From Zygnema cylindricum (taxonomy: Eukaryota > Streptophyta > Zygnematophyceae > Zygnematales > Zygnemataceae), in assembly GCA_037447655.1 (NCBI GenBank), contig JBBHKE010000836.1:184001-248000 (forward strand): a stretch of 64,000 bases of DNA. The letters run 5' to 3'. The position numbers and the translations under genes were made by a program. Below, in pieces: positions 45,471 through 57,059 of this stretch. Each line of letters begins with the position of its first letter. The stretch's first letter is position 1. Below the pieces are notes generated by a model, which was not told where the DNA came from, ran no database searches, and was given only the letters and a program-made list of their open reading frames with translations.

Positions 45471-46467
45471 TGCAATTTTGTGTCTTCTATTGGACAACAG
45501 AATTCAGGAAGCCTCTAGATAGATTTTAACTAACCCACTTATAGCCACAACCACTGTTGCCCAAGAGGACAAAGTGACAGTCTGAGTTCACCTCTATGCA
45601 GCGTGGACTCCTTTGAGTCCGTAGCAAAAAAAATCGCTCAAAACAGCCAACCAGCCGATATGTTATGAGGTGGAAAAAATGCCAATTTATATAAACTCAT
45701 AAAGAGAGAGGTAAGTGTTTATCCAAAAAATGCAAAGTCCTAACTCCTCTCACAATCCCTATCTACTGCCGTACGAACCAATCAAATAATTGTATGGTAC
45801 AGAAAGGTACCACGGTCGATGTCCTTTTTGTACAGCCTATGTACGACAACGCCACTCAGTGGACGCGTGTCACCCTTCCACTCGTCCGTATGTTCTCCGG
45901 AATTCCCGCAACCAAATGTTATCCTTCCACGTGGCGCCAGGTCATGCCACGTCCATAAACGCCAAAGTGACCATTCCAAGATTCGGGCAGCAATATATGC
46001 CGTCAAATTAAATCTTACATTGAATGGTAGCCATCGAAACAAATGTCCGATTCATTTGTTTCGTGCGAAATGACGTCCGCACTAAATATTAACTAGTTCT
46101 ATGTTCCTTCGTTCTTAATTAAGTAAATTGGTTTCAATACCATACACAAGTTTAAATAGTTATCAAACCCTTACTCAACGGACATCTACGACAAACTAGT
46201 TAGAGCTGACAGCTACGCCGCGCTCTGCCGGTCAGAGGTTTGAGTCCTGCCAGACTCAACCTTTTGTTGAGAGTGACTTAAGTCACTCTTTAGTCCTACC
46301 TATAAAGTTGAGGCAGCCATGGCTCCATTAATCTCTCTCTCCTTCAGTGACTATAACAAGTACGGGAGCTAGAAAGAAGGGATGGAGACATGATGCTTAC
46401 TCTTTTCTTGTCTTTTTCCGCTAATCTATTTAGACCCATAAAATACCCAAAAACTAGGTTTTCAACA
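45471..46467 (-). repeat. 3' LTR of copia F1
   Basis: Sense TGTTGAAAACCTAG at 46467 to ACAAAATTGCA at 45471; 997 bp. Homologous to the J LTR (59980-60984). The sense end carries the gag start block ATAGAAGACACAAAATTGCA (ATG mutated to ATA; the J copy has ATG). Contains a tRNA-like block at about 46198-46262 (GGTTTGAGTCC), a GCCATGGC block at about 46316 and a G-box CCACGTGG near 45931. Confidence 0.87.
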
Positions 46468-46480
46468 CTCCCGTTATTTT

Positions 46481-48254
46481 CTAGTCTACTTTTAACTTTT
46501 TTTTCAATCCACAATTTTCCCTACAATATTTTAACTTAGGATTCGGCACAAGTTTGGTCATCATGTCAGCCACCATTTCTTCATCAGACTTATACACAAG
46601 ATTTACAATTTTATTTTCAACCTTTTCCCTTACGAAGCTCAAATTTATATCCATATGCTTAGCTTTGAAATGATGTTTTGGATTTGCTGCAATAGCAATG
46701 GCAGCCTGATTATCACAAAAAACTTCATGCACTCCCTCTTTCATATACCCAAGTTCTTCCAACAAAGACTTGACCCACATCAACTCTTTCACAAAAAAAC
46801 AAGAGGCCATATACTTATCCTCCAGAGTAGACAGAGCAACCATCTTTTGTTGCATACTGCTCCAACAGTAAGCAACTTCCCCCACATACAACACATACCC
46901 AGAAGTGCATCTTCTCAAAGGTGCATCCCCATAACTAGCATCACTCCAAGTAGTCAATGCTCCCCTCCCAAATGGAACCATAACTTTGTGGTTCCTACCA
47001 AATATCTCATGACTCTCTAGCTGCCTCCCAATCTCTCTTCCTAGGATCATTAAGTCTCCTACTGAGGACTCATATTTGCTGCCACTATGTCTGGCCTTGT
47101 AAAGTTGATAAAGTAGATCAAACTTACTACGACCTGTCTATAAGGAATAGACTTCATAAATTCTCTCTCCTCACGACTCATCTGATCATCTAAGATCATC
47201 ACTCCCTCTACACTCCCATCACTTATTTTTTTCAAGTCCATGGGAGTGGTACAACTGTTTGCCTTTTCCATCTAAAATTTCTCAAGCATATTACCTATTG
47301 CTTCTTTTTGAGTAAGTCTGATAATCTTTTTCCCCCTATCTCTCTCTATTTAGATTCCCAAAATATATCTTGCCTCCCCTAATTTATTCATATCAAATCT
47401 GCTTCTAAGATCTTTCTTTAACTTATTGATCTTTTCCAAAGACTTAGTTAACACCAGCAGATCATCCACAAAAATTTCAATGAAAATCACACCATTCTCA
47501 TCTTCAACCATATAGATAGAATGGTCAGAGCTGATTTGGATATATCCCAGAGCGGTGAGAAACTCATCTAGTTTCTTATTCCACTGCCGAGAGATTGCTT
47601 CAGTCGATATAAGGACTTTATAAGCCTACAATCTTTGCTCTCTTCTCCTTTCTCCACAAACCCCTCTAGTTGCCTCATAAAAGTTTCTTCCTCTAACTCA
47701 CTATTAAGAAAGGCAGTCTTAATATCCATCTGATTTATTTCCATGTCTTCCGCTGCCGCCAGACTAAAGAGAATCTTTATTGATGAGAACCAAACAACTC
47801 GAGCAAAAGTCTCCTCATAGGCAATCACCTCTTTTTGGGTGAACCCCTTTGCTACCAATCGAGCCTTATAACTCTCAATGGTATTATTTGGGTTCAGTTT
47901 TAGTTTGAACACCCATTTACACCCAATCGGATTTCTGTCTAGAGGAAAGTCCGCTAGTTCCCAAGTATTTGCTTCCATGATAGAGGCCATCTCATCATTT
48001 ATGGCTCTAATCCATTTGTCTTTCTGAGGACTGTTCACTGTCTCCAAGTATAATTGGGGCTCATCAAGGTGAGATTGCTTAGTAAACTTATGAGCGGCTT
48101 GTTTCTCTTGTGTCCTTTTGTTGCTCCTTCTCCCTCCCTCAAACTGCGAAGCCGGAATGGAGGGAAGTCTTGGATTTCTCCTTACTGTCTCATCAGCTCC
48201 ATTATTGATGGAACTTTGTTCCGGTTCCTCCTCTTCTTTGTCCTTGAAGTCCAT
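46481..48254 (-). pseudogene. Copia F1 linker, reverse transcriptase and RNase H
   Basis: 48254-47568: linker RNPRLPSIPASQFEGGRRSNKR, then RT GCKWVFKLKLNPNNTIESYK and NQMDIKTAFLNSELEEETF. Near 47470 the RT active site FVDDLLVLTKS. 47271-47059: CTTPMDLKK and the IPYRQVVVSLIYF segment. 47050-46481: RNase H TWSDASYGDAPLRRCTSGY, FCDNQAAIAIAANPKHHFK, MMTKLVPNPKLKYC. Stops between the pieces. Confidence 0.88.
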
Positions 48255-48302
48255 AGGAATATGTGATGTTTCCGATGGATCTCCAATATCATAGATCTCC
48301 CT

Positions 48303-49640
48303 TTAATCAGCAATCACTATTTCACTCATGTCCCTTTCGGGAAACACAGAGTTCTCCTCACTTTCGGACTCAAATCTGACTCTTATCTTCTTTCTATATT
48401 TGAAGGGGTCAAATGACTTCCCTTCATCCATGACAACTTGGTGTTTGACTAGGATGATATCTTTCTTTGCTAAGTCATAGACTCTATATCCCTTAACATC
48501 CTCATTATATCCTACAAAGTATCCAAGTTTTCCCTTAACATCTAGTTTCCAATTTTTCTTATCCGTGTCAAGAGTGTAAACTTGGCTACCGAATACTTTA
48601 AGGTGAGAGACATTTGTTTTCCTTCCAACCCATCTCTCATAAGGTGTCATTCCTTTTATGGCTGAGGTTAGGACTCTGTTTTTAATGTAGTTGGCACAGT
48701 TCATGGCTTCAGCCCAAAATCTCTTTCCTATTTTCTTGTCGACCAACATACTGCATACACTATCTCCTAATGTTCGGTACAACCTCTCAGTTACCCTATT
48801 TTGTTCCGGGTTATATGGAACGGTTTTATGGTGTTCAACTCCCTCATCTTTCAAATATTCCTCAAACTAGTTAGAGGTATATTCTCCCCCATTATCACTC
48901 CTTATTCTCTTAATGGGGGTTCCATGCAACTTCTCACTCCAGGCCTTATATTCTTTAAAGTAAATTGGTGTTTCACACTTTGTTTTAAGGAAGTATACTT
49001 TAGAGTATCTAGACCACTCATCGATTATTTTCAACATAAACCTCTTCCCTCTGACCGAAGGTACTTTTGCAAGTCTCTAGATATCTGTGTGGACCAAATC
49101 TAGTACTTTCTCACCCCTATATGTGGCCGTTTTGGGAAAAGGAATTCAGTGTGCCTTACCTTGAGATCAACCACTACAATCATCCATCTTTTCATTATCC
49201 CCAAACTGAATGCCTTCTACTACACCAAGCTTGTTCAATTCCCTCACCCTATCAAAATGCACATGCCCCAACCGCTTATGCCAAATCATCAACTTTGGAA
49301 CACCAACATAGTAAGCAATTTTCTTTTCATTACTCAAGTTAAGCCTAAACATTCCTTGGCTACCTTTATCTGCTGTTAAGTAGACTTCATCCCCATACTT
49401 AGCTGTAAAGACTCCATTTCTAGTGAAGGTATCAAACTCTTTTTCATCTAACATAGACGTAGAGACAGGAATATTACTCTTTTGAGGAATATAGAGTACA
49501 ACTGACACGGTGAGTATAGAAGTCTTACCCAGCACTAAGACTTTCACATCTACCAACCCCACTAGATATGTTGTAACCACTCTCCCATCCCTTAGTTTAT
49601 ATCTACAGTAGGAATCTTTCTTAGCTTTGTAAAGAGGAGC
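48303..49640 (-). pseudogene. Copia F1 protease end and integrase
   Basis: 49580-49167: protease tail (VLYIPQKSNIPVSTSMLDEKEF) and HKRLGHVHFDRVREL. The first integrase Asp is at about 49080 (LVHTDI then stop). 49000-48860: DEWSRYSKVYF and RIRSDNGGEYTSN with a stop after. 48854-48303: NRVTERLYRTLGDS with the catalytic Glu, and FWAEAMNCANYIKNRVLT. The start of protease is lost at the junction near 49640. Confidence 0.85.
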
Positions 49641-49679
49641 TTATCACGGCACATATGCATGGATGCACCTGAGACCGGT

Positions 49680-49884
49680 TCCATCATGCTGGCACATAAT
49701 AGAGCAGTTTTACAGCTTCGCAATTTAGGAGCGTCGCAACTTAGCAGCATCGCAGCTTCACAACTTCACAACGTCGCAGCTTTGCAGCTTCGCAGCATCG
49801 TTGCTTCGCAGTTTTGCAGCGATGCAGTTTTCTTTCAGATCCACTTAACCGACAAAAAATAGAGCAGCTTCGCATTTTCGCAGC
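49680..49884. repeat. GCAGC-TTCGCA short-period repeat at the F1/F2 junction
   Basis: About 20 imperfect copies of a GCAGCTTCGCA-like unit, with CGCAAC and CGTCGCAG variants. Similar units occur in the LTRs of A (890-1020, 5900-6090) and F2 (53080-53280). It lies exactly where two copia fragments meet, so it may be a remnant of an LTR start or the seed of the recombination. Confidence 0.65.
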
Positions 49885-50810
49885 TTGCTGCTTTGCCTTT
49901 TTCCCCCCGAAAAATCTGAGGCTGGAATTGTTGGATCCGTAGGTTGCCGCCGAAGAGGAGGTGGTGGAGAAGGAGGAGGTGGTGGAGGAGGATTCTCCAC
50001 AAGGGGACCAGCCGGAGGGTCCAAAGTGGGACTAGAAGAAGTGAGAGGAACACTTTCAAAAATAACATATTCTTTGATTTTGGAATCTTTTTTAAAATTT
50101 GTCATACCAAAAACATCTACCGGTCTGCTCTCTTCTTTAACCTAAATATTTCTAGCAGTCTAAAGAGTATTCCTATCCCTATTAAATACTCTATAGCCCA
50201 TGGATTCATCATCATAACCCATAAAAATTCGTGGAATCGATTTTGGACTAAGCTTAGAAATAGGGAGATTATCCAAAATAAAACATTTACTCCCAAAAAC
50301 CCTGAAGTGACTAACATTCGGTTTTCTTCCGGTCCACACTTCATATGGTTTTTTCCATTTTACTGCTCTAGTCTCTATTCTATTTCTAATATACGACGCA
50401 CACGAGAAAGCTTCACCCCAAAATTTGAAATCTATTCCCTTATATAGTAACATAGATTTAGCACTTTTTGTTAGAGTTCGGTTGAGTCTTGCGGATACTC
50501 TATTCTATTCCGGAGTATAAGGAACTATAAATTGCCGAGAAATGCCATTGTCTTTTAAATATTCAGAGAATGTATGAGAAATATATTCCCCTCCGTTGTC
50601 GGACCGAATGGAAAGGATCGGTTTCCCATGAAGTTTTTCGGCCCATACCCGAAAATGCTTGAAGTGAGTGAGCACTTCACTCTTTTCTTTCATAAAGTAA
50701 ACCTTGCTATATCTTGAGAAGTCATCCGTAAAAGTGACAAAAAACCGGTTGCCACTGAGTGAATGAACTTTTGATGGCCCCCACACATCCGAATGAATAA
50801 TTTGCAGCAA
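49845..50810 (-). pseudogene. Copia F2 integrase and linker
   Basis: 50810-50505: IHSDVWGPSKVHS (first Asp), DDFSRYSKVYFMKEKSEV, SIRSDNGGEYISH (second Asp). At about 50490 the motif reads VSARLNRTL, so the catalytic Glu of SERLNR is Ala, with a stop just before. 50453-50160: FKFWGEAFSCASYIRNRI, WTGRKPNVSHFRVFGSKC. 50105-49845: linker with a Pro-rich run and TIPASDFSGGKR. Confidence 0.86.
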
Positions 50811-50849
50811 ATCCGTTGCCCGGTTATCCGCTGTCTGAGGTAGTGGCAG

Positions 50850-51770
50850 CTAATGAAGTTTTCCCAAAGCACATCCATCACATACATGGGAATCTATTTG
50901 TCCTAATTTAACACCATCTATCATATTTTGCTTTACCATTTTATCAAGCCTTTCATGATGAACATGACCGAGCCTCTTATGCCACAATACATTTTCCGGA
51001 AGGACACTAGAGTATGCAAAGTCAATTTCATTAGCCAAGTCCATCCGGTACAACAAGTTTGGGCCTCTAGTTCCTACCAAAGCTACCTTCCCATCTTTGC
51101 TTACTACCTTTTTCCCATTCTTTTGTAAAATTTCAAAACCTTTCATTTCTGCTACCGAAGTGGAAAACAATTTTTTTGTAAACTTTGGGATATAGAGAAC
51201 ATCATGCAAGGTTCTCTTTACAATCCGACCATTGATGTACAATGCTAACTCCACGCTTCCCTTTGCCGTAGCCTCCACACTGTTGTCATCCGCGTAATAA
51301 ATCCGACGAGTGGGAATTAAAGTAAGTGTTTTGAAGTAAGCCCGGTTCCCGCACATGTGGGAGGAGCATCTGGAGTCCATAATCCATCCGTTCTCTCGAG
51401 GTCCCTCCATGAGATCTTTTGCGAGAGAAAAGAACTTGTCATCATCCGATTGCGGAAATCTGACCACATCTTTCTTTTCTTCCGGTCGTTCATCTTGTGA
51501 CGTCTCATCAAATGCAAGGAATGCCGCATTTTTAATCGGCAGTTTTGATGTCGGAAAATTTGGTGATGAATCCTCCGATCGCACCCTCCATCCCGCACGA
51601 TAAATTCCTGTTTCACACGCTTTTATAAATGCGAAACACAGCCGGAAAACATGACCTTGACCAAAGCAATAGACACACCTTTCATATTGCCTATAATTCG
51701 GATTGGGGGTAAAGTTTATGTTTCCAGAAAAACCAGCCGGCTTATATGTCTTTGCATTGTAAGCAACCAC
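50850..51770 (-). pseudogene. Copia F2 nucleocapsid and protease
   Basis: 306 open codons: CCHC knuckle CVYCFGQGHVFRLC (about 51640-51680), protease active site GWIMDSRCSSHMC at about 51350-51390 (DSG changed to DSR), LHDVLYIPKFTKKLFSTS, HKRLGHVHHERLDKMV, and CDGCALGKLH then a stop. Intact frame but inactive active site. Confidence 0.87.
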
Positions 51771-52393
51771 TGATTGACCACCATTTAATGCTATCTAAGT
51801 TGCCTCTTCGTCTAGGATATAAGCCTGAGCTACTGCTATATTCCATTTACTCTTCTCTAACCGTCTTAGCTGCTTGGAAGCCCTCTCATTAGAATCATAG
51901 CTTGGTGATAAGGAGGAAAACTCCCCCCGGAACATGCATTCTCCGATAATAGAAGTTTCAAGCCATTACAATATGAGTTCATGTCACCCCCAATATATTT
52001 ATAGTCCCAAATTTTTCCAGCAGTAACAACCTCATTCTGCTCACTAGCTAAGACATAAGATTCACTCAAGGCATTCCATATTTCAGAAGCCGTAGAGATA
52101 TTGATATATGTCATGTTAAGATCTTCTGACAAAAGTAACTTCAACACATGCAATGCATCTTCATTTTTCTTTCCAAACTCCGGATCCGTATCCGGAAGAA
52201 TACCAGAAATCACATCATATAATTTCACTTGTTTCAAAGAAGACTTAGTCAAATCCGCCCAATAATGATACTTTTGCCCATTAAACACCGGGATCCATGA
52301 GGGAGTGCCCGTGACCTGTTGATTTGAGGCAGCTGGTGCCAGTGAAAAAGATGAAGAAGCACCGGCAGTTGAGTGCAAAGAGGAAACTCTCAC
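51771..52393 (-). pseudogene. Copia F2 gag N-terminal part
   Basis: Frame from 52393 (GTG; an ATG has probably been lost): RVSSLHSTAGASSSFSLA, then QQVTGTPSWIPVFNGQKYHY, with the primer site encoding QVTG, then WNALSESYVLASEQNEVV and MILMRGLPSS. The first 25 or so codons lie within the LTR, as in A. Continues with stops to 51771. Confidence 0.83.
52302..52316 (-). promoter_or_regulatory. Primer-binding site of copia F2 (degenerate half-tRNA type)
   Basis: Sense GGTCACGGGCACTCC follows the LTR end CAACA directly and matches the H primer site GGTTATGGGCCCACC at 11 of 15 positions. Same position inside gag as in A and H. Confidence 0.6.
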
Positions 52394-53313
52394 GAAATCC
52401 TATAAACAGCCAACTTCACAATGAGGCACCAAGCAAACCAAAGACACCCTAGGTCTGCAAATTTGCCACAATATAAAATATACACCAAAAACCCCAAATG
52501 CAGAATTTCACAAAGTTTTGCTAAAAGATCACAATGATCTTATAATTCAAACACACCCAAAAACTTCTTTGCAATTTTTCCTACACAACAATCCTACTTT
52601 TTCTAAAGTAATCTAAGTCCTATATATACAAGTGAGCCTACGTTTGATCACACCATACTACAACTAGCGTGGTCAATTGGTACACTACTCTTCATTAAAA
52701 AATCCCACCGTCGAATGCACATAATTATTTCCACCAATCAGAGAGCAGCTAAAAATGAAATAGTACGCGGTTAAAGTTCGTCCGCTGAAATGACGGTACA
52801 GTCAATACTTCTCTTCCAAAAATGACGGCGGACTCCGTTCCCTTTCCACGTATTCTTTCATCACCGAAGATGAACCTCCACGTGTAACTTTGGTCCTCAA
52901 ATGTAACCGTACCTTTTCTTCTAGAACAACCAAACTTGATTTTCTCACGGACCGACACGTGTGCCTGGAGTGCACCAAATCTATCTACTCCGTTTCAAGT
53001 TTACATACTCACTAAATCATGTCCTCGTCAATTTATCTTCACACAAACTGACTTATATTCAGAACACCTTTCTTGCGCAGACTGCTATTGCTGCTATAAC
53101 TCTGCTACGACTGCTATGACTGCTATGACTGCTATGATCTGTTAGCGCAGCTATGATATTAGAGCTGCGAAGCTGCGATGTCAGATCAGAGCAACATAGC
53201 AACACAGCAACAAGTGTAGAGTGCTCAAGGTTTCTAGCTGCGATGTCAAACTTAGACCAGCATGGCAGCATAGCAGCAAGATATAGAGAGAACTCAAGGT
53301 TTCCAAAACAACA
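52317..53313 (-). repeat. 5' LTR of copia F2
   Basis: Sense TGTTGTTTTGGAAACC at 53313 to AAATCAACA at 52317; 997 bp. The start resembles the LTR of A (TGTTGTCTTTTGGAAATC). Contains the GCTGC/CTATGACTG short-period repeats at 53080-53280 and G-box-like CACGTGT near 52871 and 52963. Confidence 0.82.
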
Positions 53314-54067
53314 CATAGTACACCAGCAGTCGTACTTTATGTACGAATAAATTCGGCACTACTCACGTTCTGCCACGTGGCTAATAGGTCAACGTCATTT
53401 TGTCCCTTTTCTCTTCCGGCATCCTATAGGATGATGCCTCGTGTCATTTCCTCCCATTTCGCCAAACTGCTCCCAAATAATTGTTCCGGCATACCATCAC
53501 TCACACGTGTCGTCCGTTCTTTTTTGGCGATCAATTTCACGCGTTCGATCTGAGGGCGCGCCGAATAAATGTTGACCGTTGAAAATCACCGATCAATATT
53601 CCGTATTGACCGTTGAATTTTGACGGTCAACATTCCGTGTTGACTGTTTGAAATTCCTTCTTCCTTTGCGAGCCGTCGATCGCGACATTTAATTTCGTCC
53701 GTCGAAATCAAATATTTGTTTCATTTATTTCGTGCGGTACCACACGTTTCGTGTTTCGTTTCGTTACGTAAGTCGTTACAAGGAATATGTCGCTCTGTCA
53801 TATTTAAATACTTACCAAATACTTTGCTTGTAACGTTTCATCAATACCTAACGAATAAGGCGTGAAACAATTTGTACGGTCTTCGTCTAGAGGTTACACG
53901 ATCAAATCCTGTCTGGGTAACGTAGCTTTTGCATGAGCCTTGTCTTCTGCCCATCGTCTCATGTGCCTGAGGCAGCCTATGGTTGCCCGTCAATTCTCAC
54001 TGACTACGACAAGTGAGAGCTGCAGGATCCTTTAAAAAGATAGAATATAAAATATCACTTTTCAACA
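53314..54067 (-). repeat. 3' LTR of copia G (truncated)
   Basis: Sense begins TGTTGAAAAGTG at 54067, after a CTAGAAAATAAGGGGAG polypurine tract. The LTR is lost at 53313, where F2 abuts. Contains a tRNA-like block (ATCAAATCC near 53904), the CACTGACTACGACAAGT block near 53998 and CACGTG motifs near 53374 and 53504. Confidence 0.75.
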
Positions 54068-54119
54068 CTCCCCTTATTTTCTAGTCTATCTTTTCCTTCA
54101 GTCCACACTTCTCCCTACA

Positions 54120-55822
54120 AAATGTTAATTTGGGAGAAGGAACTGGCTTAGTCATCATATCTGCTACCATCTCTCAATCCCGTCTATATTCCAAACTATT
54201 TATTTTATTCTCAACTTTCTCTCTAACAAAGCTCAAAAGAATATCCATATGTTTTGCTTTAAAGTGATGCTTAGGATTTGCTGCAATTGGAATCGCAGCT
54301 TGATTGTCACAAAATATCTTTTGCACTCCACCCTCCATATATCCCAGTTCTTGAAGCAAAGATTTCACCCACATCAATTCTTTCACAGCCGAACAAGAGG
54401 CCATATACTCAGCTTCCAGTGTGGACTGACCAATCACCTTTTGTTGCTTGCTGCTCCAACAGCAAGCCCCATTCCCAACATACAACACATACCTAGAAGA
54501 ACACCTTCTCATCGGAGCATCCCCATAACTGGCATCACTCCAAGTGGTGATGTCAGTATTATCCCCTCCCAAATACAACACAAATCTCTTGTTCCTATCA
54601 AGTACCGCATGACCCTTTTGGGCGCTTCCCAATCTTTCTTCCTAGGATCATTCAGACTCCTACATAATACTCCCACAGCTGCTGCAATATCAGGACGAGT
54701 ACAGTTCATAAAATAGATCAAACTACCGACAACCTATCTGTATGGAATAGTTTGCATGAACTTGCTTTCCTCAGGTCCTATCTCATTATCCAAGATCAAG
54801 ACTCCCTCTTCTGAGCTCCCCTCATTACCCTTCTTTAAGTCCATGGGAGTCGTGCAACTATTTGTTTTATCCATCTGAAATTTTTCAAGCATATTCCCTA
54901 TTGCTTTCTTTTGAGTTAGTCTAATTGTTTTCTTCTCTCTATCTCTTTCCATCTGAATTCCCAAAATGTACTTTGCCTCTCCCAAGTCCTTCATTTCAAA
55001 TCTACTCTTTAGATCTTTTTTCAGCCTATTAATTTTCACCATTGATTTACTCAAAACAAGCAAATCATCCACATAGATAGCAATGAAAATTATACCTTCC
55101 TCATCCTCAAATAGATAGATGGAATGATCCGGACTGATTCGGATATATCCCAAACTCGTCAAAAACTCGTCGAACTTCTTGTTCCATTGACATGGAGCTT
55201 GCTTTAGTCCATAAAGAGACTTTATCAATCTGCACACCTTACTTTCTTCTCCATTTTCTACAAATCCTTCCGGTTGTCGCATGAAGATCTCTTCTTCTAA
55301 TTCCCCGTGTAAGAAAGCAGTTTTGATGTCCATCTGGTGCACTTCCATGTCTTCCGCTGCCGCTAAACTAAGTAGAATCCGGACGGAGGGAAATCTAACA
55401 ACCGGAGCGAAGGTCTCCTCATAATCGATTCCCTCCTTCTGTGTGAACCCCTTTGCCACTAATCTGGCTTTCTATCGCTCAATGGTGTTATCGGGATTAA
55501 GTTTCAACTTAAATACCCACTTACATCCTATTGACTTTCTGTCCGGAGGACAATCCACCAACTCCCATGTGTTTGCTTCCATAATGGAAGCCATCTCATC
55601 ATTAACGGCTGTCACCCATCTACTACTTTTCGGACTATTAATTGCCTCTGGGTAAGTCTGGGGTTCGCTAAAATGTGACATCTTAGTTACCTTGTTGTTC
55701 ACTTGCCTCTCTTGAAGTCTCTTGCTACTTCTCCTTCCTCCCTCAAACTCTGATGCTGCGATGGAGGGTAATCTCGGAATTCTCCGAACGACTTCATCTT
55801 CTCCCCTATCCGTGGAGTCCAT
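54120..55822 (-). pseudogene. Copia G linker, reverse transcriptase and RNase H
   Basis: 55822-55472: RIPRLPSIAASEFEGGRRSSKR, GCKWVFKLKLNPDNTIER then a stop. 55459-54734: 241 open codons with VHQMDIKTAFLHGELEEEIF, SLYGLKQAPCQWNKKF, intact active site IAIYVDDLLVLSKS and CTTPMDLKK. 54632-54174: RNase H TWSDASYGDAPMRRCSSRY, FCDNQAAIPIAANPKHHFK. RT looks almost unharmed; single stops separate it from its neighbours. Confidence 0.9.
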
Positions 55823-55898
55823 CTCCGGACGTTCATCATATGTTTCCTGTCTTTCCTCGGATTGAATTGGAAGTAGTGTCTCTAAGAGAGGATCACTC

Positions 55899-56952
55899 TA
55901 GAAATTAATGGTCTTTTAAAGTATTTTCTAGGTCTGAATAGAAATAAGAAAGAAGCCGAGGCACTCTACCTCTAACTTCTCTCTCCAACTCTCAAACTTG
56001 TCGCAGTCACTGAGAAATTGGAGAGGGAGCTAGAGCCATGGCTACCTAGGCTATCCAGAGGTTTACGGGAATATATATTTTAGTTAGGGGTTTAATTTAT
56101 TAAAAGATATGTGCCGGCCACATGATTTGATCCTGGTACCTATCGGCCTGCAAACAGCCGGTAGCCGTTAGCCTTAGCCGTTAATTCTAGAAGTAGTGTT
56201 ACATACAATAGGGTTTGATATTTATTTAAACATTTAAACGTAGAATAGTTCATTTAAATATAACTGTTTACGGGAGACATACATCCAGTAAATGTAAAAG
56301 TACGGATTCCGATACGAATATAAAACCAATACCGCGCATTTATTCCTTTAGTGAATTGAATATCGCGCATGTATTTATTACAGCTACGATTAAATGTGAA
56401 TTTAATCGGAGGGCCGCAATTAACGCCGAGTTCACGGAAGAGGATTTCGGCGGTTTGTGGTCATCGCCACATCGGATGACACGTGGCGGAATGACATTAG
56501 ATCGCGGCATCTCTGAAGATTAAGGGAGCGAATCCGGACATACCACGTGTCGACATTTAGGCCATGTCGTACAATGGCCGTACAGAAAGTACACCGGCAG
56601 CTATACTTTTGTGTACGAAACTGAAATCTGATTGGCTCCGTACATCAGTAGATAGAGTTTGTGAGAGAGATAGGATTTAGAAAAATTAGAAGATAGGACC
56701 CTCTCTCCCAGAGAGCTTGTGTACAAAAGGTCAACTTTGACCCTCCATAACTTACTGCTCAGGGGAGCAAATTCAGAGATTCTTTTTGCTATCGACTCAG
56801 GGGAGTGTTCTCTTCACAGGGGTTAAGTTAGTCAGAGTTTTTGTCTGCCAGGGTGGCAATTACTTTTGCTGAAACACAAAGGGGTCAGGGTTATCCTAGA
56901 GGCTTCTTGGATGCTATCCATTCTGAGGACTTATGGAGGTCTCAGAGTTTCA
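55899..56952 (+). repeat. Solo LTR of the H family inside copia G
   Basis: Matches the H LTRs from TAGAAATTAATGG to CTCAGAGTTTCA. It is flanked by CTCT at the left edge and CTCTC at the right edge, with the first few LTR bases lost. Plus orientation, opposite to G. A solo LTR is the usual product of LTR-LTR recombination. It keeps the W-box palindrome (56729-56742) and the gag-start block. Confidence 0.88.
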
Positions 56953-57059
56953 CTCTCGATCAGATTTTTCTCTTCCTATGCAAGGTCAGGCTGAACGAGA
57001 GTTCGGTTAAAAGAATCTGAATCTAACTCAATTTCTGATTCAATTCTAATTTTGACCTG

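Larger units (their letters stand above)
45471..49660 (-). mobile_element. Copia F1, 5' end missing
   Basis: 3' LTR, RNase H, RT, integrase and part of protease on the minus strand. Gag and the 5' LTR are absent. At about 49660 it joins a GCTGC-type repeat that leads into copia F2. Many stops. Confidence 0.82.
49685..53313 (-). mobile_element. Copia F2, 3' end missing
   Basis: 5' LTR, gag, protease, integrase and the first part of the linker, minus strand. RT, RNase H and the 3' LTR are gone. Its protein is closer to copia A than to the H/G/F1/J group (for example AGKIWDYKYIGGDMNSY in gag). Confidence 0.82.

Noticed and set aside
46198-46262. A tRNA gene
   Set aside because: Only the T-arm/B-box side looks right; no acceptor stem, no clear D-arm, and the block repeats at the same place in LTRs. 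Treated as a tRNA-like LTR module.
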